A stretch of DNA of 36,357 nucleotides, taken from Gnetum montanum. Taxonomy: Eukaryota > Streptophyta > Gnetopsida > Gnetales > Gnetaceae. The notes under the pieces are model-generated. The model was not told where the DNA came from and made no database searches. It saw nothing but the letters and a program-made list of their open reading frames with translations. Shown here piece by piece: positions 11,236 through 20,984 of the stretch. The translations under genes and the position numbers were made by a program. The stretch is from assembly GCA_015680685.1 (NCBI GenBank), contig MNCI01017514.1:59895-96251 (forward strand). Direction: 5' to 3'. How positions within the stretch are numbered: the first letter of the stretch is position 1; each line of letters opens with the position of its first letter.

Positions 11236-12164
11236 TGATGAATAGTGGTTTGCCAGGTGCTGATATCGGACCCCTATTATTGAACCCATGATATTTGATG
11301 AGTCTCAATATCAGACCCTTGATATCGCATACATGATATCACATACATGATATCATGGCCTAGCTCGCAATATTGTATACATGATATTGCAGTTCCCATG
11401 TGAGCCTATAAATACGCAATGGGACACATGGGAAAGTAATAGTTAGTTTTAGTATTAGAGTAGAGTATTTTTGTCATTTTTTCCTCTCAACTCTTTTCCC
11501 CTAGTGCATGTCCACAGTGTGATGATTATAATTGTACAACACCTTTATTCGAGTCTGATGTACTTGGACACACACATGACCAGAAATAAAGATCGAGATT
11601 ACTTCATCATTGCAGCATTCACTTAGTTTAATTATTTAATTATTATTGTTATTTATTGATTTCATAGTTAATATCTCTTCACCCTAAACTCCTTAAATGC
11701 AGAATGAGTATGACTTAATCACAAGTATTTAAGTGTGACTACTTGGTAACCCAGTAGTGTACCTAGGATCTGTGCTTGGTAATCCCAATAGTAGTCGTGC
11801 ATGAGGTCCAATATGTGTACGGATGATTAAGGAACGGATGCTCATCACACTTAGGCTAGTTTAGACTCTCTCTTCCCATGTCCTATTAGCTTAGATTCTC
11901 TCTCCCTTTTTCCCATAGCTTAATTAAAGTTATTTTCCATTGCCTCCAGGAGTAGCACTAGGTTAGAAACCACATCATACATCTCACTCTACACCAAACC
12001 ATATGTGACAAAGCAAATACTAGTCTAGGTGGGAAGATAGCAGACTGCAATCAATAAGTAACCATCTAGATACCACAACTAGCCTATCTACGGAGTTTGA
12101 CCGGATCATGTGTGAAATGCTCGTATTCATATGGTTGAGTGTAGGGGTACCTCTCCATTCATCA
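11236..12164 (+). mobile_element. 3' LTR of element 1
   Basis: The 929-bp repeat starts TGATGAATAG and ends TCATCA. TATAAATA is at 11407-11414, with GATATT, AATATT and GATATC starting at 11383, 11369 and 11349, exactly 24, 14 and 20 bp apart. It differs from the 5' LTR by several U3 indels and scattered changes, mostly transitions. Confidence 0.9.
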
Positions 12165-12169
12165 ATCAA
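12165..12169. repeat. Target-site duplication ATCAA, right copy
   Basis: It matches 5869-5873 and follows the TCATCA end of element 1. Confidence 0.9.
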
Positions 12170-12809
12170 CAAATCATAGCTGAATTTTGAGAGGGTGGAG
12201 TTTTCTTCTTAAAAATTTTCTTTGTTCTTCCAATCTACCATGCATTTCTTCAGGATCTAAATTTAAATAACTAAATACAATATAAATAATAGCAAAAGGA
12301 ATAATCATATTCTTTCTTTAACATGATACAACTCTCCACCTATTGCAATGAAGAAGCTTATCATTTTTCAAGATTAGAATTGATATAGTGATCACATGAA
12401 AAAATCCAACTATAAATACAATAGAGAATACCTATATTGGCACACTGACATTTGAAGCTGAATGTTTTGCATTATGGAATGCCAAAGTGTTGAACTTGCA
12501 AAAGGCCACAAAATAAATGAGATTTTCTACACCACAGTATTCATAGGATGCATAATGAAACATTAAAACTTATCACAATTTAAAATTTTTTGTCCATATA
12601 ATACAAAACAAAATGAGTTACCATGCTAATGTTTTGGGAATGCCAAGTAATTATTGTAACTTATTAGAATTGAACTTATGAATTCTTGGGAATGAAAACT
12701 GAATGTTTGTAATTATTATGTATGTATTGTATAATAAATGTTTGTGGACTTAATGGCACAAATCAAGCTAGGTTATAACAAGTACTACAACATTCCATTA
12801 GAGTACCTT
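12170..12809. other. AT-rich sequence between element 1 and LTR A
   Basis: No gene is seen. The right part (about 12700-12809) should be the leader of the minus-strand element whose primer site is at 12810. Where host ends and element begins is not visible. Confidence 0.45.
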
Positions 12810-12821
12810 GCTCTAATACCA
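12810..12821 (-). promoter_or_regulatory. Primer-binding site, initiator tRNA-Met type (element A)
   Basis: On the minus strand this reads TGGTATTAGAGC, one base from TGGTATCAGAGC. An LTR-like start TGTAATACC follows three bases further right at 12825. Confidence 0.75.
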
Positions 12822-12824
12822 CTC

Positions 12825-13179
12825 TGTAATACCTTGATGTCCACTCTAAGCCTAACTTAGGTAGGGATCAAACACTAATACAAAGCATGTAAATCAAACC
12901 ATCGTACTAGGTAAATGGATCGCATAACATAATGGAAGGTCATAAGTAGCTTTGTAAAGATTTCAAATATACATAGCCATATAAGCATGAGATACACATA
13001 GAATTAACATATATATCATCATTTTATAGAAGTTTCATATACATAAATATGTGCAAGAAAAATACATAGTCACATCATATTACAAAAGATTACATCATAT
13101 GAGTCCATATGTCCAAAATACTTTACATAAGAGTTATAGCTCATAATTAGTTTAGGCATATACCATCTACATATACATC
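12825..13179 (-). mobile_element. LTR A: start of a minus-strand gypsy LTR, interrupted
   Basis: The sequence starts TGTAATACC next to an initiator-Met primer site and has an opening 'cctaacttaggtagggatca' reminiscent of LTRs B and D. It is cut at 13180 by LTR B. No continuation could be seen in the window, so only about 355 bp are assigned. Confidence 0.6.
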
Positions 13180-14260
13180 TGTAACACCGCACCTTGCTAC
13201 TTCTAGCTAGGATGAGGTGATGTCTAGGATTTCTAGTAATAATAGAATGGAAGCATCACAAACTAGGAATGAGTAGTGCATGAAAATATAGTGAGTATAA
13301 AAAAATTGATATATATATGTATCTTGTATGATCAAACTATATAAAAAAATCCATGCCAAAGTAAAGACCAAGCATATTTTTCAATTTATAAAACTAAATG
13401 TTTTTATATAAACCAAAGATCTTTACTAATCTCATAGGATACAAAACATAAACATCATCATGTATATAAGAGTATAGTAAGGGTCATAAATTATAAACTA
13501 TCTATAAAAAATTGTGCCTAGAGGTAAACATTAATCAATCCTTGTAATAATCCCTCTCCTCAGTCTCTTTCTTTTAGTTCTTACTTGCATCCTTGGAGCC
13601 TCTACTTGCAACTAAATAAAATTAGTATAAAATTAAGTGGAAAGCCTTTATAGTTCCTTTTCTAAATGATCAACAAGTATTACAATAGAGGAGAGGAAAG
13701 AGATACAAAGCATCTTTCAATAATAATTAGTCTCACACACATGCTCTAAGCAACACATGCACATACAATATCACACATAATAATGGTAGAATCCCTCCTA
13801 GAGTGAACAAATAGCTAGCACATAGTCACATATATAATCACTGTTAGACATAATAAATCATATATCTATTACACCACATTGCATCCATTTTTGCTATCAT
13901 GCTCACAGATTTGTATCCACATCATACCATTAAACATCACACAGATCACATCCTCATAGATCAATCATAGGATATATTATCATGATGATGAATCATTAAT
14001 TGATACTAACATATACAAATAACCCATGTGGTCATCATACTAATGTATATACATTACCCATATGGTTGCTAGCATGTCCACACTCAATGTAGCATGTGAA
14101 ATATTACCATAAGTACTTATAATTAGTTGTTTCTTGTAGGTATTTTCTTATTATTTTATTTAGCCAATTGGTGCTAGGGTTCATTAATCTATGACCCACA
14201 AACACTAGTTGTTTTGGAGGATTGGTTATAGGGACATACACACCTATGTCATGTACTAGT
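13180..14260 (-). mobile_element. LTR B, first segment
   Basis: The segment opens TGTAACACCGCACC and matches LTR D (2767 onward) in order. It stops at the N at 14261. The last part (about 13668-14260) is repeated again, diverged by several percent, at 20612-20984 and about 24150-24350. A simple insertion of element 2 cannot therefore account for the join. Confidence 0.75.
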
Positions 14261-14261
14261 N
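14261..14261. other. Single N: assembly join
   Basis: This is the only ambiguous base in the window. It sits exactly where the first T of the element 2 primer-binding site should be. A full 5' LTR is missing here, and LTR-B sequence to the left is duplicated to the right of element 2. It probably marks an unresolved gap. Confidence 0.85.
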
Positions 14262-14278
14262 GGCACCGTTGCCAGGGA
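14261..14278 (+). promoter_or_regulatory. Primer-binding site, tRNA-Asp type (element 2)
   Basis: NGGCACCGTTGCCAGGGA matches the tRNA-Asp complement TGGCGCCGTTGCCGGGGA except for two G to A changes and the N. Confidence 0.8.
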
Positions 14279-14398
14279 CTAAGTGTTTGTGCATTGAATA
14301 GAACATAGGATATCACTCACATTGTTGGGAGCCTAAACAAACCTTCAGGTTAATTTAAACAAAAATTTTATAATGGTAAAATTAGCAGACCGATAACA

Positions 14399-17300
14399 AT
14401 GTCTTCTTTTAACAAAAGCAATTCACTGCCTAGGGATAATACAAAAAATAGTCGGTAATCAAAAACACATAACCAAAATCTGCCAAGTCCTAAACAATAC
14501 CAGATAGTCTATACTCATCCTGATGAGTATATTCTAGACTTTACCTTTATCCTCCATCAAGAAGAAAAACTGCGATGGAGATATTTGCAAGGTAACATTG
14601 TATTACCCCCAGATCAATCATTTCCTAACATGCTTCTCCATGCTTTGGCACAGATTGGCATGACTCAGCTCTATGCTAAATACGTTGTGAAAGACTTTGA
14701 CATGAGGAATTATCATCCCACAGAAGCACAATGTATCAGGGACTCAAGGTAGGAGAGCCAACATACGCTGATGAAGGGCAAAGGTCCGCACATCCTTAGC
14801 GAAATAGGAGATCATGGACCCATTATAACAGGTTCTTTAGCAAATGATGTTCTCCCTCCTAATGATGGTGAGGAGGTTGGGTATCAGAACCTACGATCAA
14901 CGATACATAACACTAGTTTTGATTCCTATGAACACCAACTATTCACAGAGGAAAAAACAACTCATAATAAGGATGGGCACTTAGATTTTCATCATGATCG
15001 GGGCCGAAGTAGCCGAAGAGAAGGCAAGAAACATTGTCATGGCAATGGTTCTCCTTCCTCTTCCCCTTCATCTCATCACTCACCCTCTCCTTCCACATCT
15101 GGGCATAGCCACCATGAACATAATGGTGAGGATAGAGGTAGGAAAAACAAGAGGCCTCGACGAGAAAGTCAAGAGAGAGGAAAAGGTCAAGGACAAAGGG
15201 AAAGTAGGAAACAATGAAGAAATCATAGGCGTCATGAAAGAGATGATCATGAAGAGCCCTTACTTGCAACCTGAAGTATGCTCGACATAACGGAGGCAGT
15301 TAGGATTCCAACAAGGCATCAAAAGGAAAATCAGATCAAGCATTTAGACATGAACCATATCCCATGCTTTGAGGGGGGATACAACATTGATCCACTGCAT
15401 CATTTATAGAAATTCCACAATGCCTGCACCTTGCAAAACATAGAAAACGAGTGGCAAAAAATTAAGTTGTTTCCAAGGAAACTTAGTAAAGAAGCAGAGA
15501 GTTGGTGCTGGTCCTTAGAATTGAAAACTATTAGGAGGTGGAGTACAATGTTAGAAATTTTCAACGATAAGTATCAAACATACTCCAGAGTGTCTAATTT
15601 ACGTAAGCAGATCCAAGGCTAGAAGCAAGGTACTTATGAACCCTTGGATGCTTCCATGGCCCGCTACTACACATTGTTACATTGTCGCCTAGGCCATCGA
15701 TATGCTTAGTAGGATCATTTCTTCACATCATGGATGGGCTAAGGCATGAAACTAGAAGAACCATTGGGACTTATGCCCAAGGAAGACTATCACAACTTAG
15801 AGCCCATGAAGTACATCGCTTGTTGGAATAAGTAGCAAAAGAAGAAGGTGAGCTAAGAAAAAGGGAAAGTGCCGAAGAATACAACTGCGATCCCTCCCTT
15901 TAGAAGAAGGGAGTAAGATTTTGTGATGAGGAGGATGAGTCACCACTCGAAGAGTTGGTGAACCAAAAAGCCTTTCCGATTCAAAAATTAACAATAGAAG
16001 TATTGGCTAAGGTAGACCACTTATAGGACTCCTTAGACTCTAGACTTGAAAGTGTCTTGAAAATCGTAGAAGAGTCTAAGGAGGAACAAAGTAGTGACAA
16101 AGGTAAGACAAAGTGGAGAAATTCAGGCCCTGCACATAACAATTATAAGGGAAAAATTCCTATCTTCCACGAGGTTGTGGATTCAGACACAGACGATGAC
16201 GATGGATGTGAGATCTACTAATATGACCATCCTAAGGGATGTTGTTTAATTATCACACATCTATAGGAGTCTGGGGTGTATGCACTTAATCCAAGACTCA
16301 ACCAATGGCAAACACCCTGAAGGTTACCTTATCTATAAGGCAACCCAAGGTAGTTCCACCAACCACTAACGTACTATCCAAGTGGAATTCCACCACAACC
16401 CATTAGATAGCATCAGTAGTGGCAATACCCATAGTCATGGGGGATGCCACCTCCAACACAATAGTACCCTTATCAGTAGCCTGATCCTTATGGTTACTAT
16501 GTGCAGCAGTTGGTTTCTCCAAGTGACTCTATGGGTCACACAACTCCCCAATGTTACTACCAAGTTCAGGAGTACTTTAGAAGGACTCCTTCTCCTTTGA
16601 GAGACATCCCACATTCATCCCATCCTCCAACTCCATCTGCACCTCTTCCACCTGTAGTTCCCATATAACCTGCTCCAACAATGCAAGGGAAACTCCCTAC
16701 TCAATCGTAGCAATGTAACGTTGTGAGAGCTATAATTATTCAAATTGCTAGTAGTTCTAACAATTGTAAAAAGAGAAGGCCTTTCTTCAAAACTAGAAGC
16801 CCAAATAAACTCTCACAAAAATAAGAGGTTGAGCCCATGTACACTCCTCCACCATCCAAAACTTTGGAGCACCCTTCAGTCCAAAAGGATCGTACGCATA
16901 CGATTATGTTAACGCATACTGTAACCGACTGGATCAAGGTAGGCCACCTTCCCAGGAAACTATCTAACCCTGGGAGCCCCTTAATCTATTTACAAATTGC
17001 TGGGAACAAACCACATAAGGCTCTTCTTGGCTCAGGTTCCGGAGTCAATTCAATATCACAAAAAATGTATCAAGCCTGGAACCTGCCCCAACTTAAGAAG
17101 GGCAACATTCAACTGGAGCTGGCTGACTAGTCCATCACCATTCCCTTAGGATTGGTGGAGGACATCATTATCACTGTGTATGGGTGGTCATACCCAGCTG
17201 ATTTCCTGGTGATTAAAATCAACAAAAATGAATGGGGCTTCCCAATTATAATGGGAAGGCCATGGCTAAGTACAATAGATGCATACTTAGGGATCCGCAA

Positions 17301-17541
17301 TCTTTCCTTGCAGATATCTAAGATAAACATATATGGAATGATTGAGAAGAAGAAGGTTTCGTGCATCACATACAATGACTCAGAGGGTGATGACATGGAA
17401 GAGTGTTCAACATTTCTTCCATGTGATCGGTGTGCCCAGGAAATACAAATCCAAAGGTTCTTGTATGTAGCAACCACACTAGTAGTAGACACCCCGTGGT
17501 TGACAACTACTAGAAAGAGAAAATTAATATGCACGGAATGA
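14399..17541 (+). pseudogene. gag-pro: Decayed gag-protease of element 2
   Basis: The start is the ATG at 14399 (MSSFNKSNSLPRDN). The same start and context occur in element 3. In order it has an N-terminal block (YTHPDEYILDFTF, GNIVLPPDQSFPNML), a charged Ser/His-rich linker (14990-15210), and a capsid-like block (about 15330-15620; GGYNIDP, IENEWQKIKLFPRKL, EIFNDKYQTYSRVSNLRKQI). A CEIY-YDHPKGCC motif follows near 16206, then a Pro/Gln-rich tail, then an aspartic protease-like domain (about 16930-17330; LPRKLSNPGS, ALLGSGSGVN, ADFLVIKINKNEWGFPIIMGRPWL). The catalytic Asp of the expected DSG is replaced by Gly (codon 17029-17031). I count roughly 25 in-frame stops and at least one frameshift near 15710, many of them TAG or TGA where element 3 has CAG or CGA. 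The longest clean runs are 14771-15217, 16837-17130 and 17152-17541. It cannot make a full protein. Confidence 0.85.
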
Positions 17542-17754
17542 ACTTAGGAAACTCATGCTAACAACAAAGGCATAGACACATTGGAATATGAGTGTCGCCA
17601 ACTTCCACCCCTCAACCTAAAAACATAAATGGGGAGAAGTTGGGCACTTTTACGAAATTCAAATCAGCGCTCATTATTTTGGATCTCTCCCTTTCCATTC
17701 AATCATGGGGGAAATGGCCATCTATGCTAATCATTGGAGGCCCTCAATTCTTTT

Positions 17755-17935
17755 TGGTTTTTGTTTTACACATTTTTTTTTACACGTTTTTGTTTTACAC
17801 ATTTTTTTAACACATATTTGTTTTACATGTTTTTGTCTTACACATTTTTGTTTTACAAGTTTTTGTTTTACACATTTTTTTCTTACACATTTTTGTTTTA
17901 CAAATTTCTTTAATTTTTCTTGTTTTTGTTTTACA
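17755..17935 (+). repeat. 15-bp minisatellite in element 2
   Basis: About a dozen imperfect units of the type TTTTTGTTTTACACA. Because 15 is a multiple of 3, frames stay open across it (units read FLFYT or similar), which creates spurious open frames on both strands. The equivalent array in element 3 is at 27845-28025. Confidence 0.8.
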
Positions 17936-18419
17936 ACATCGTTATACTTTTCCATTTTTTTTGTGTGTTTGTGTGTGTGTTACCCATCCTGTAAGTTTGT
18001 CACCCAATAAGTGTCCTTCCCGATAGTATGAACTACTTTTCATTGATTGCTAATGTTTGGTTTTTACCTTTAAGTTATGATGTTGATACTAAGGTATGTT
18101 CTTTTGATATGACAGGCAATGAGTCCACTTCATTCATACATCCATCAATTTCTATGGTGTCTCTTGGGTTAGAAATGTACAATGCCCTTTCTAATAAGAA
18201 CTTTAATGAATCGGTGACTAGGTACTTCTCAATATAAGGAAGGACTCAAGGTTTGAAAAGGGTGTGACTTCAAGGGAACTTGATGCATTTGTGTTTTCCA
18301 TTCTCTTGGGTGCTTGGATGTTTTCTTCTTGAGTTTTCTTGCTGTTACGATGTTACCCAATTATCAGAAGCTAAGATAATAAAAATAATAAGTCTTTGCA
18401 TGGTGTGGTTCTCATGGAT

Positions 18420-18497
18420 AAAAACACAAAACACAAAAAGAAAAAAAAGAGAAAAAAAATAAAGAGAAAAAGAAAAGAAAAAAGAAAAAGAAAAAGT
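18420..18497 (+). repeat. Internal purine-rich tract of element 2
   Basis: Almost pure A with G interruptions. Similar tracts lie at the same relative position in element 1 (9780-9852) and element 3 (27274-27330, minus strand). Confidence 0.65.
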
Positions 18498-18503
18498 GAG
18501 AAT

Positions 18504-19071
18504 TCAAAGCACACCCCTTAGATGAAATAAACTTGGGCTACAAGCACTAGTTATGGAACCAAAAACGTTCCCTCTAACTAAGGCCCTTCTCGCTTCCCAT
18601 TCCCTCCTTTGTTCCGTTGGAATGGTGGTGGCTCTTGGAGGTAGCATTCTTGTTACTTCAAGAGGATGGATTGGCTGAATGTATTGATATGAAGTCACTG
18701 GATGTGGTTGGTTTGAGGCTGGAGTTGGAATGAGATTTGCCAAGTCACATTAATCATAAAACAGACAAGGGGCTGTATACCACCTTGTTCTTGAGATTCC
18801 ATTCCATTCTATTATGTCCACCATTCTCTTCATTGTTCACCTCATTTCCGGTTGTATCATTAGTGTATATTTTAGTAGATGCATCGTTTTATTTTTGGTA
18901 AATTCTTATGGTTAAGACTTTAACTCTTATTCCAAAGGACATTCCCAGAGCCCACAGACTCTTTAAATGTGGGTTTGTTAGGGCATTAAGGGCATGAGCC
19001 TGCTTTGGGGAGGACCCACTGACATTTCTATTTGGTGCATCAGTTAAATTATTTCCCTTAAAATTTTGCAA
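18504..19071 (-). pseudogene. Possible antisense reading frame in the 3' region of element 2
   Basis: On the minus strand a frame beginning near 19071 (MQNFKGNNLTDAPNRN) runs through SGSSPKQAHALNALTNPH and LGMSFGIRVKVLTIRIYQK, then TNDTTGNE, with stops and frame changes down to 18504. Element 3 keeps the same words in its antisense frame (plus strand, about 26700-27010). Element 1 keeps SGSSPK...NAL..PHLK in antisense at about 10325-10220. No known domain was recognised. Antisense extra frames are known in some Tat-group plant elements such as Grande. The reverse (sense) frame is also partly conserved, so coding on either strand is unproven. Confidence 0.35.
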
Positions 19072-19714
19072 TTACTTCTATTTTGTTCATTTCCATCTTG
19101 ACATCCACTTTATCGACGTTACCGTTGTCTCTTTTTATCCATCCTTCTTATTCCTTTTCTTTTTTCATTCTCTTGCTATTGGAGGTTTGCAATTATTCAT
19201 GGGGGTACGGGGCCCAATTATTTTGATTTTCTCTTAACCCCTACATCTTTGGTAGTCATCATTAATATATCTCTAGATCCATAATTAGCCATACCACAAC
19301 TCAGCCAATGGACTTACACCGAAGCAAGGTATTACCCACATTGAAATTCATCTACCCTTGCTAATATAAGACTGTGTTGTGTGTGAAGATGGTGATCATA
19401 CAACAACATATTGGATTTGGAGGGAGCACTTGGAATGGAACGGTGTTGAAGCAACTTTGCAAGGAGCAAGATTGATGATGCGCTTACGGATGGACAACGA
19501 AAGGTGCAATTTTGGCGTTGGTAGCAGCAACACTTCTTTCTCTCTCTCTCTTTCTCAACTACCAAATGAGGCATCATGTCAATGTAATAAGGTGTTCACC
19601 CTTGTTGTCATGAACACCATTTTGTTGAGTCTTGTAATGATGATTCGTTCACATGTCATCCCATTAGTTTCTTTTGAGTCAATAATCCCATACCTTCCTG
19701 ATATTATTATAAGG

Positions 19715-19730
19715 AACTCGAGGAAGAGTT
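19715..19730 (+). promoter_or_regulatory. AACTCGAGGAnGAGTT motif (element 2)
   Basis: This is the same motif and distance to the 3' LTR as in elements 1 and 3. The stem AACTC/GAGTT is changed by one base in the loop only. Confidence 0.45.
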
Positions 19731-19741
19731 TTCATTTAGTC

Positions 19742-19750
19742 ATGGGGGTA
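19742..19750 (+). promoter_or_regulatory. Polypurine tract of element 2
   Basis: ATGGGGGTA directly precedes the TGATGG start of the 3' LTR. Element 3 has an identical sequence at its 3' LTR. Confidence 0.7.
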
Positions 19751-19761
19751 TGATGGGATGT

Positions 19762-19866
19762 GATATCGCATGGGCTACGATATCACGTATGTGATATCAA
19801 AGCAATCACAATATTGCATCCTTTGCGATATCGCGTCTTCCCCTACGATATCGCGTACGTGATATC
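19762..19866 (+). promoter_or_regulatory. GATATC palindrome array in U3 of element 2
   Basis: GATATC starts at 19762, 19779, 19793, 19827, 19847 and 19861, with AATATT at 19810. The steps are 17, 14, 17, 17, 20 and 14 bp. Most words are flanked by CG. The last is 24 bp before TATAAATA. The arrangement suggests a multimeric site for a symmetric DNA-binding protein, or a methylation-sensitive promoter; both are inference. Confidence 0.7.
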
Positions 19867-19884
19867 GTGGTGCGCTGTCATATC

Positions 19885-19892
19885 TATAAATA
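19885..19892 (+). promoter_or_regulatory. TATA box of element 2 LTR
   Basis: TATAAATA lies 24 bp downstream of the last GATATC start, with the same spacing as in the other LTRs of the superfamily. Confidence 0.75.
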
Positions 19893-20611
19893 AGAGGTGG
19901 CTCTCCCTTGTTTCCTCATCCTAGGCTAAATAGTAGGAAAACTCTAGTAGATTGATCACTCCAGAGATAGAATATTTTCCATGTGCCAGCAATAGGAGTC
20001 CCAAAGTGAACGAATCTTTATTCGAGCAAACATTGTACCTGAACACAAGTTTGTGTACAACAATAAAGATGAGCTTTTTGGATAAACCTTGTAGTACATG
20101 CAATAGGATAAATAGGATTTTATTGATTATTATTTATTATCTATTATTTACATGCTTTATTAGTTTTTATTATCTCTCTCAGCCCTTCTCTTCTAGTTAA
20201 GTGCCTTAGTACGACCACTTCGAGCATGTGCGTTACGCTTGGTGATCCTAGCAACGATTAGTGTTTGGTAGCCAAGGTTGCATTGGTTCAGGGTGTGTAC
20301 GGTAAGTGGGAATGGATGCTGATGCTAGGTAATTTAGACTTAGTTCATTAGTTAGAGTTAGTAATTAGTTTCTCAACCCTTCACCTTGTTAGCATAAGAG
20401 ACAAAAACATAAAAGACTATAAAAATCATATACCTCAGACTTGCTTAATCATACACCATGAAAACTACAAGTAAGTCTAGGAAGACAACGAATGATTAAC
20501 CCTAAGTGTTCCATGGGGCATGTAGGCACTTAGTCTATAGAGTTTGACCGGATCGCGTGCACTATGCTCGTCTTCGTATGGTTGAGTGTAGGGGTATCTT
20601 GCCACTCATCA

Positions 20612-20984
20612 ATAAGTATTGCAAGAGATACATAACATCATTCAATAATAATTAGTCTCACACACATCCTCTAAGAAATACATGCACATATAATATCACA
20701 TACAATAATGGTAGAATCGCTCCTAGAGTGAACAAATAGCTAACACACAATCACATATATCATCACTGTTAGACATAAATCAATCATATATCTGTTACAC
20801 CACATTGCATCCATTTTTGCTATCATGCTCACACATTTGTATTCTCATCATACCATTAAGCCTCACATAGATCACATACTCATAGATCAATAATAAGATA
20901 TATTATCATGACAATGAATCATTAATTAATACTAACATATACAAAAAACCCATGTGGTCACCATACTAACATATATATGTTGGC
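20612..20984 (-). mobile_element. LTR B, second segment (overlaps the first in content)
   Basis: The sequence resumes 'aagtattgcaagagatac' and matches 13672-14050 with scattered differences. It is cut near 20984 by the composite block. Confidence 0.7.

Larger units (their letters stand above)
5874..12164 (+). mobile_element. Element 1: complete gag-only LTR retrotransposon
   Basis: This 6.3-kb element is bounded by direct repeats of 953 and 929 bp with TGATGA...TCATCA ends (the 5' copy ends TCATTA). It has a perfect 5-bp target duplication. The internal 4.4 kb holds a tRNA-Asp primer site, one decayed gag, a long 3' region without recognisable protein, and a weak polypurine tract. No protease, reverse transcriptase, RNase H or integrase motif was found in any frame. 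The LTRs differ by roughly 8-10 % by eye plus indels, so this is an old insertion. The structure fits the non-autonomous gag-carrying LTR class described in plants as TR-GAG. The tRNA-Asp primer points to relatives of the Athila/Tat group, but this is inference. Confidence 0.85.
17542..19740 (+). other. 3' non-gag region of element 2
   Basis: About 2.2 kb with no pol domain. It contains a T-rich 15-bp minisatellite (17755-17935), a block shared with element 1 ('gggtgtgacttcaaggg' near 18262), a purine tract (18420-18497), and a region with a conserved minus-strand reading frame (18504-19071). A sense frame of 124 codons (19379-19753) runs into the 3' LTR. Its first half is also visible in element 3 (26388-26197, minus; shared words WREHLEW and MDNERC). 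Confidence 0.6.
14261..20611 (+). mobile_element. Element 2: gag-protease LTR retrotransposon lacking its 5' LTR
   Basis: The layout is primer site, gag-protease pseudogene, long 3' region, polypurine tract and 3' LTR (19751-20611). It is closely related to element 3 over its whole length, and more distantly to element 1. No reverse transcriptase, RNase H or integrase is present. The right flank after TCATCA is ataag (20612-20616), followed by LTR-B sequence. The uninterrupted B copy at 13668 reads acaag there, so the true insertion site was at the equivalent of about 13670, not 14260. Confidence 0.85.
19751..20611 (+). mobile_element. 3' LTR of element 2
   Basis: 861 bp, TGATGG...TCATCA. 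U3 holds the GATATC array (19762-19866) and a TATA box. The R/U5 part shares 'aaagatgagcttttttggataaaccttg' type sequence and the closing 'cgtatggttgagtgtagggg' with the LTRs of element 3 and the solo LTR. Confidence 0.9.

Noticed and set aside
14261-14278. tRNA-Asp gene fragment
   Set aside because: Only the 18 bases complementary to the tRNA 3' end are present, next to an LTR-type internal region, so it is a primer-binding site.
17705-18010. Phe/Tyr-rich open frame looking like membrane segments
   Set aside because: It lies across the 15-bp T-rich minisatellite. The period of 15 keeps any frame open, and the equivalent frames at 27758-28076 have the same cause.
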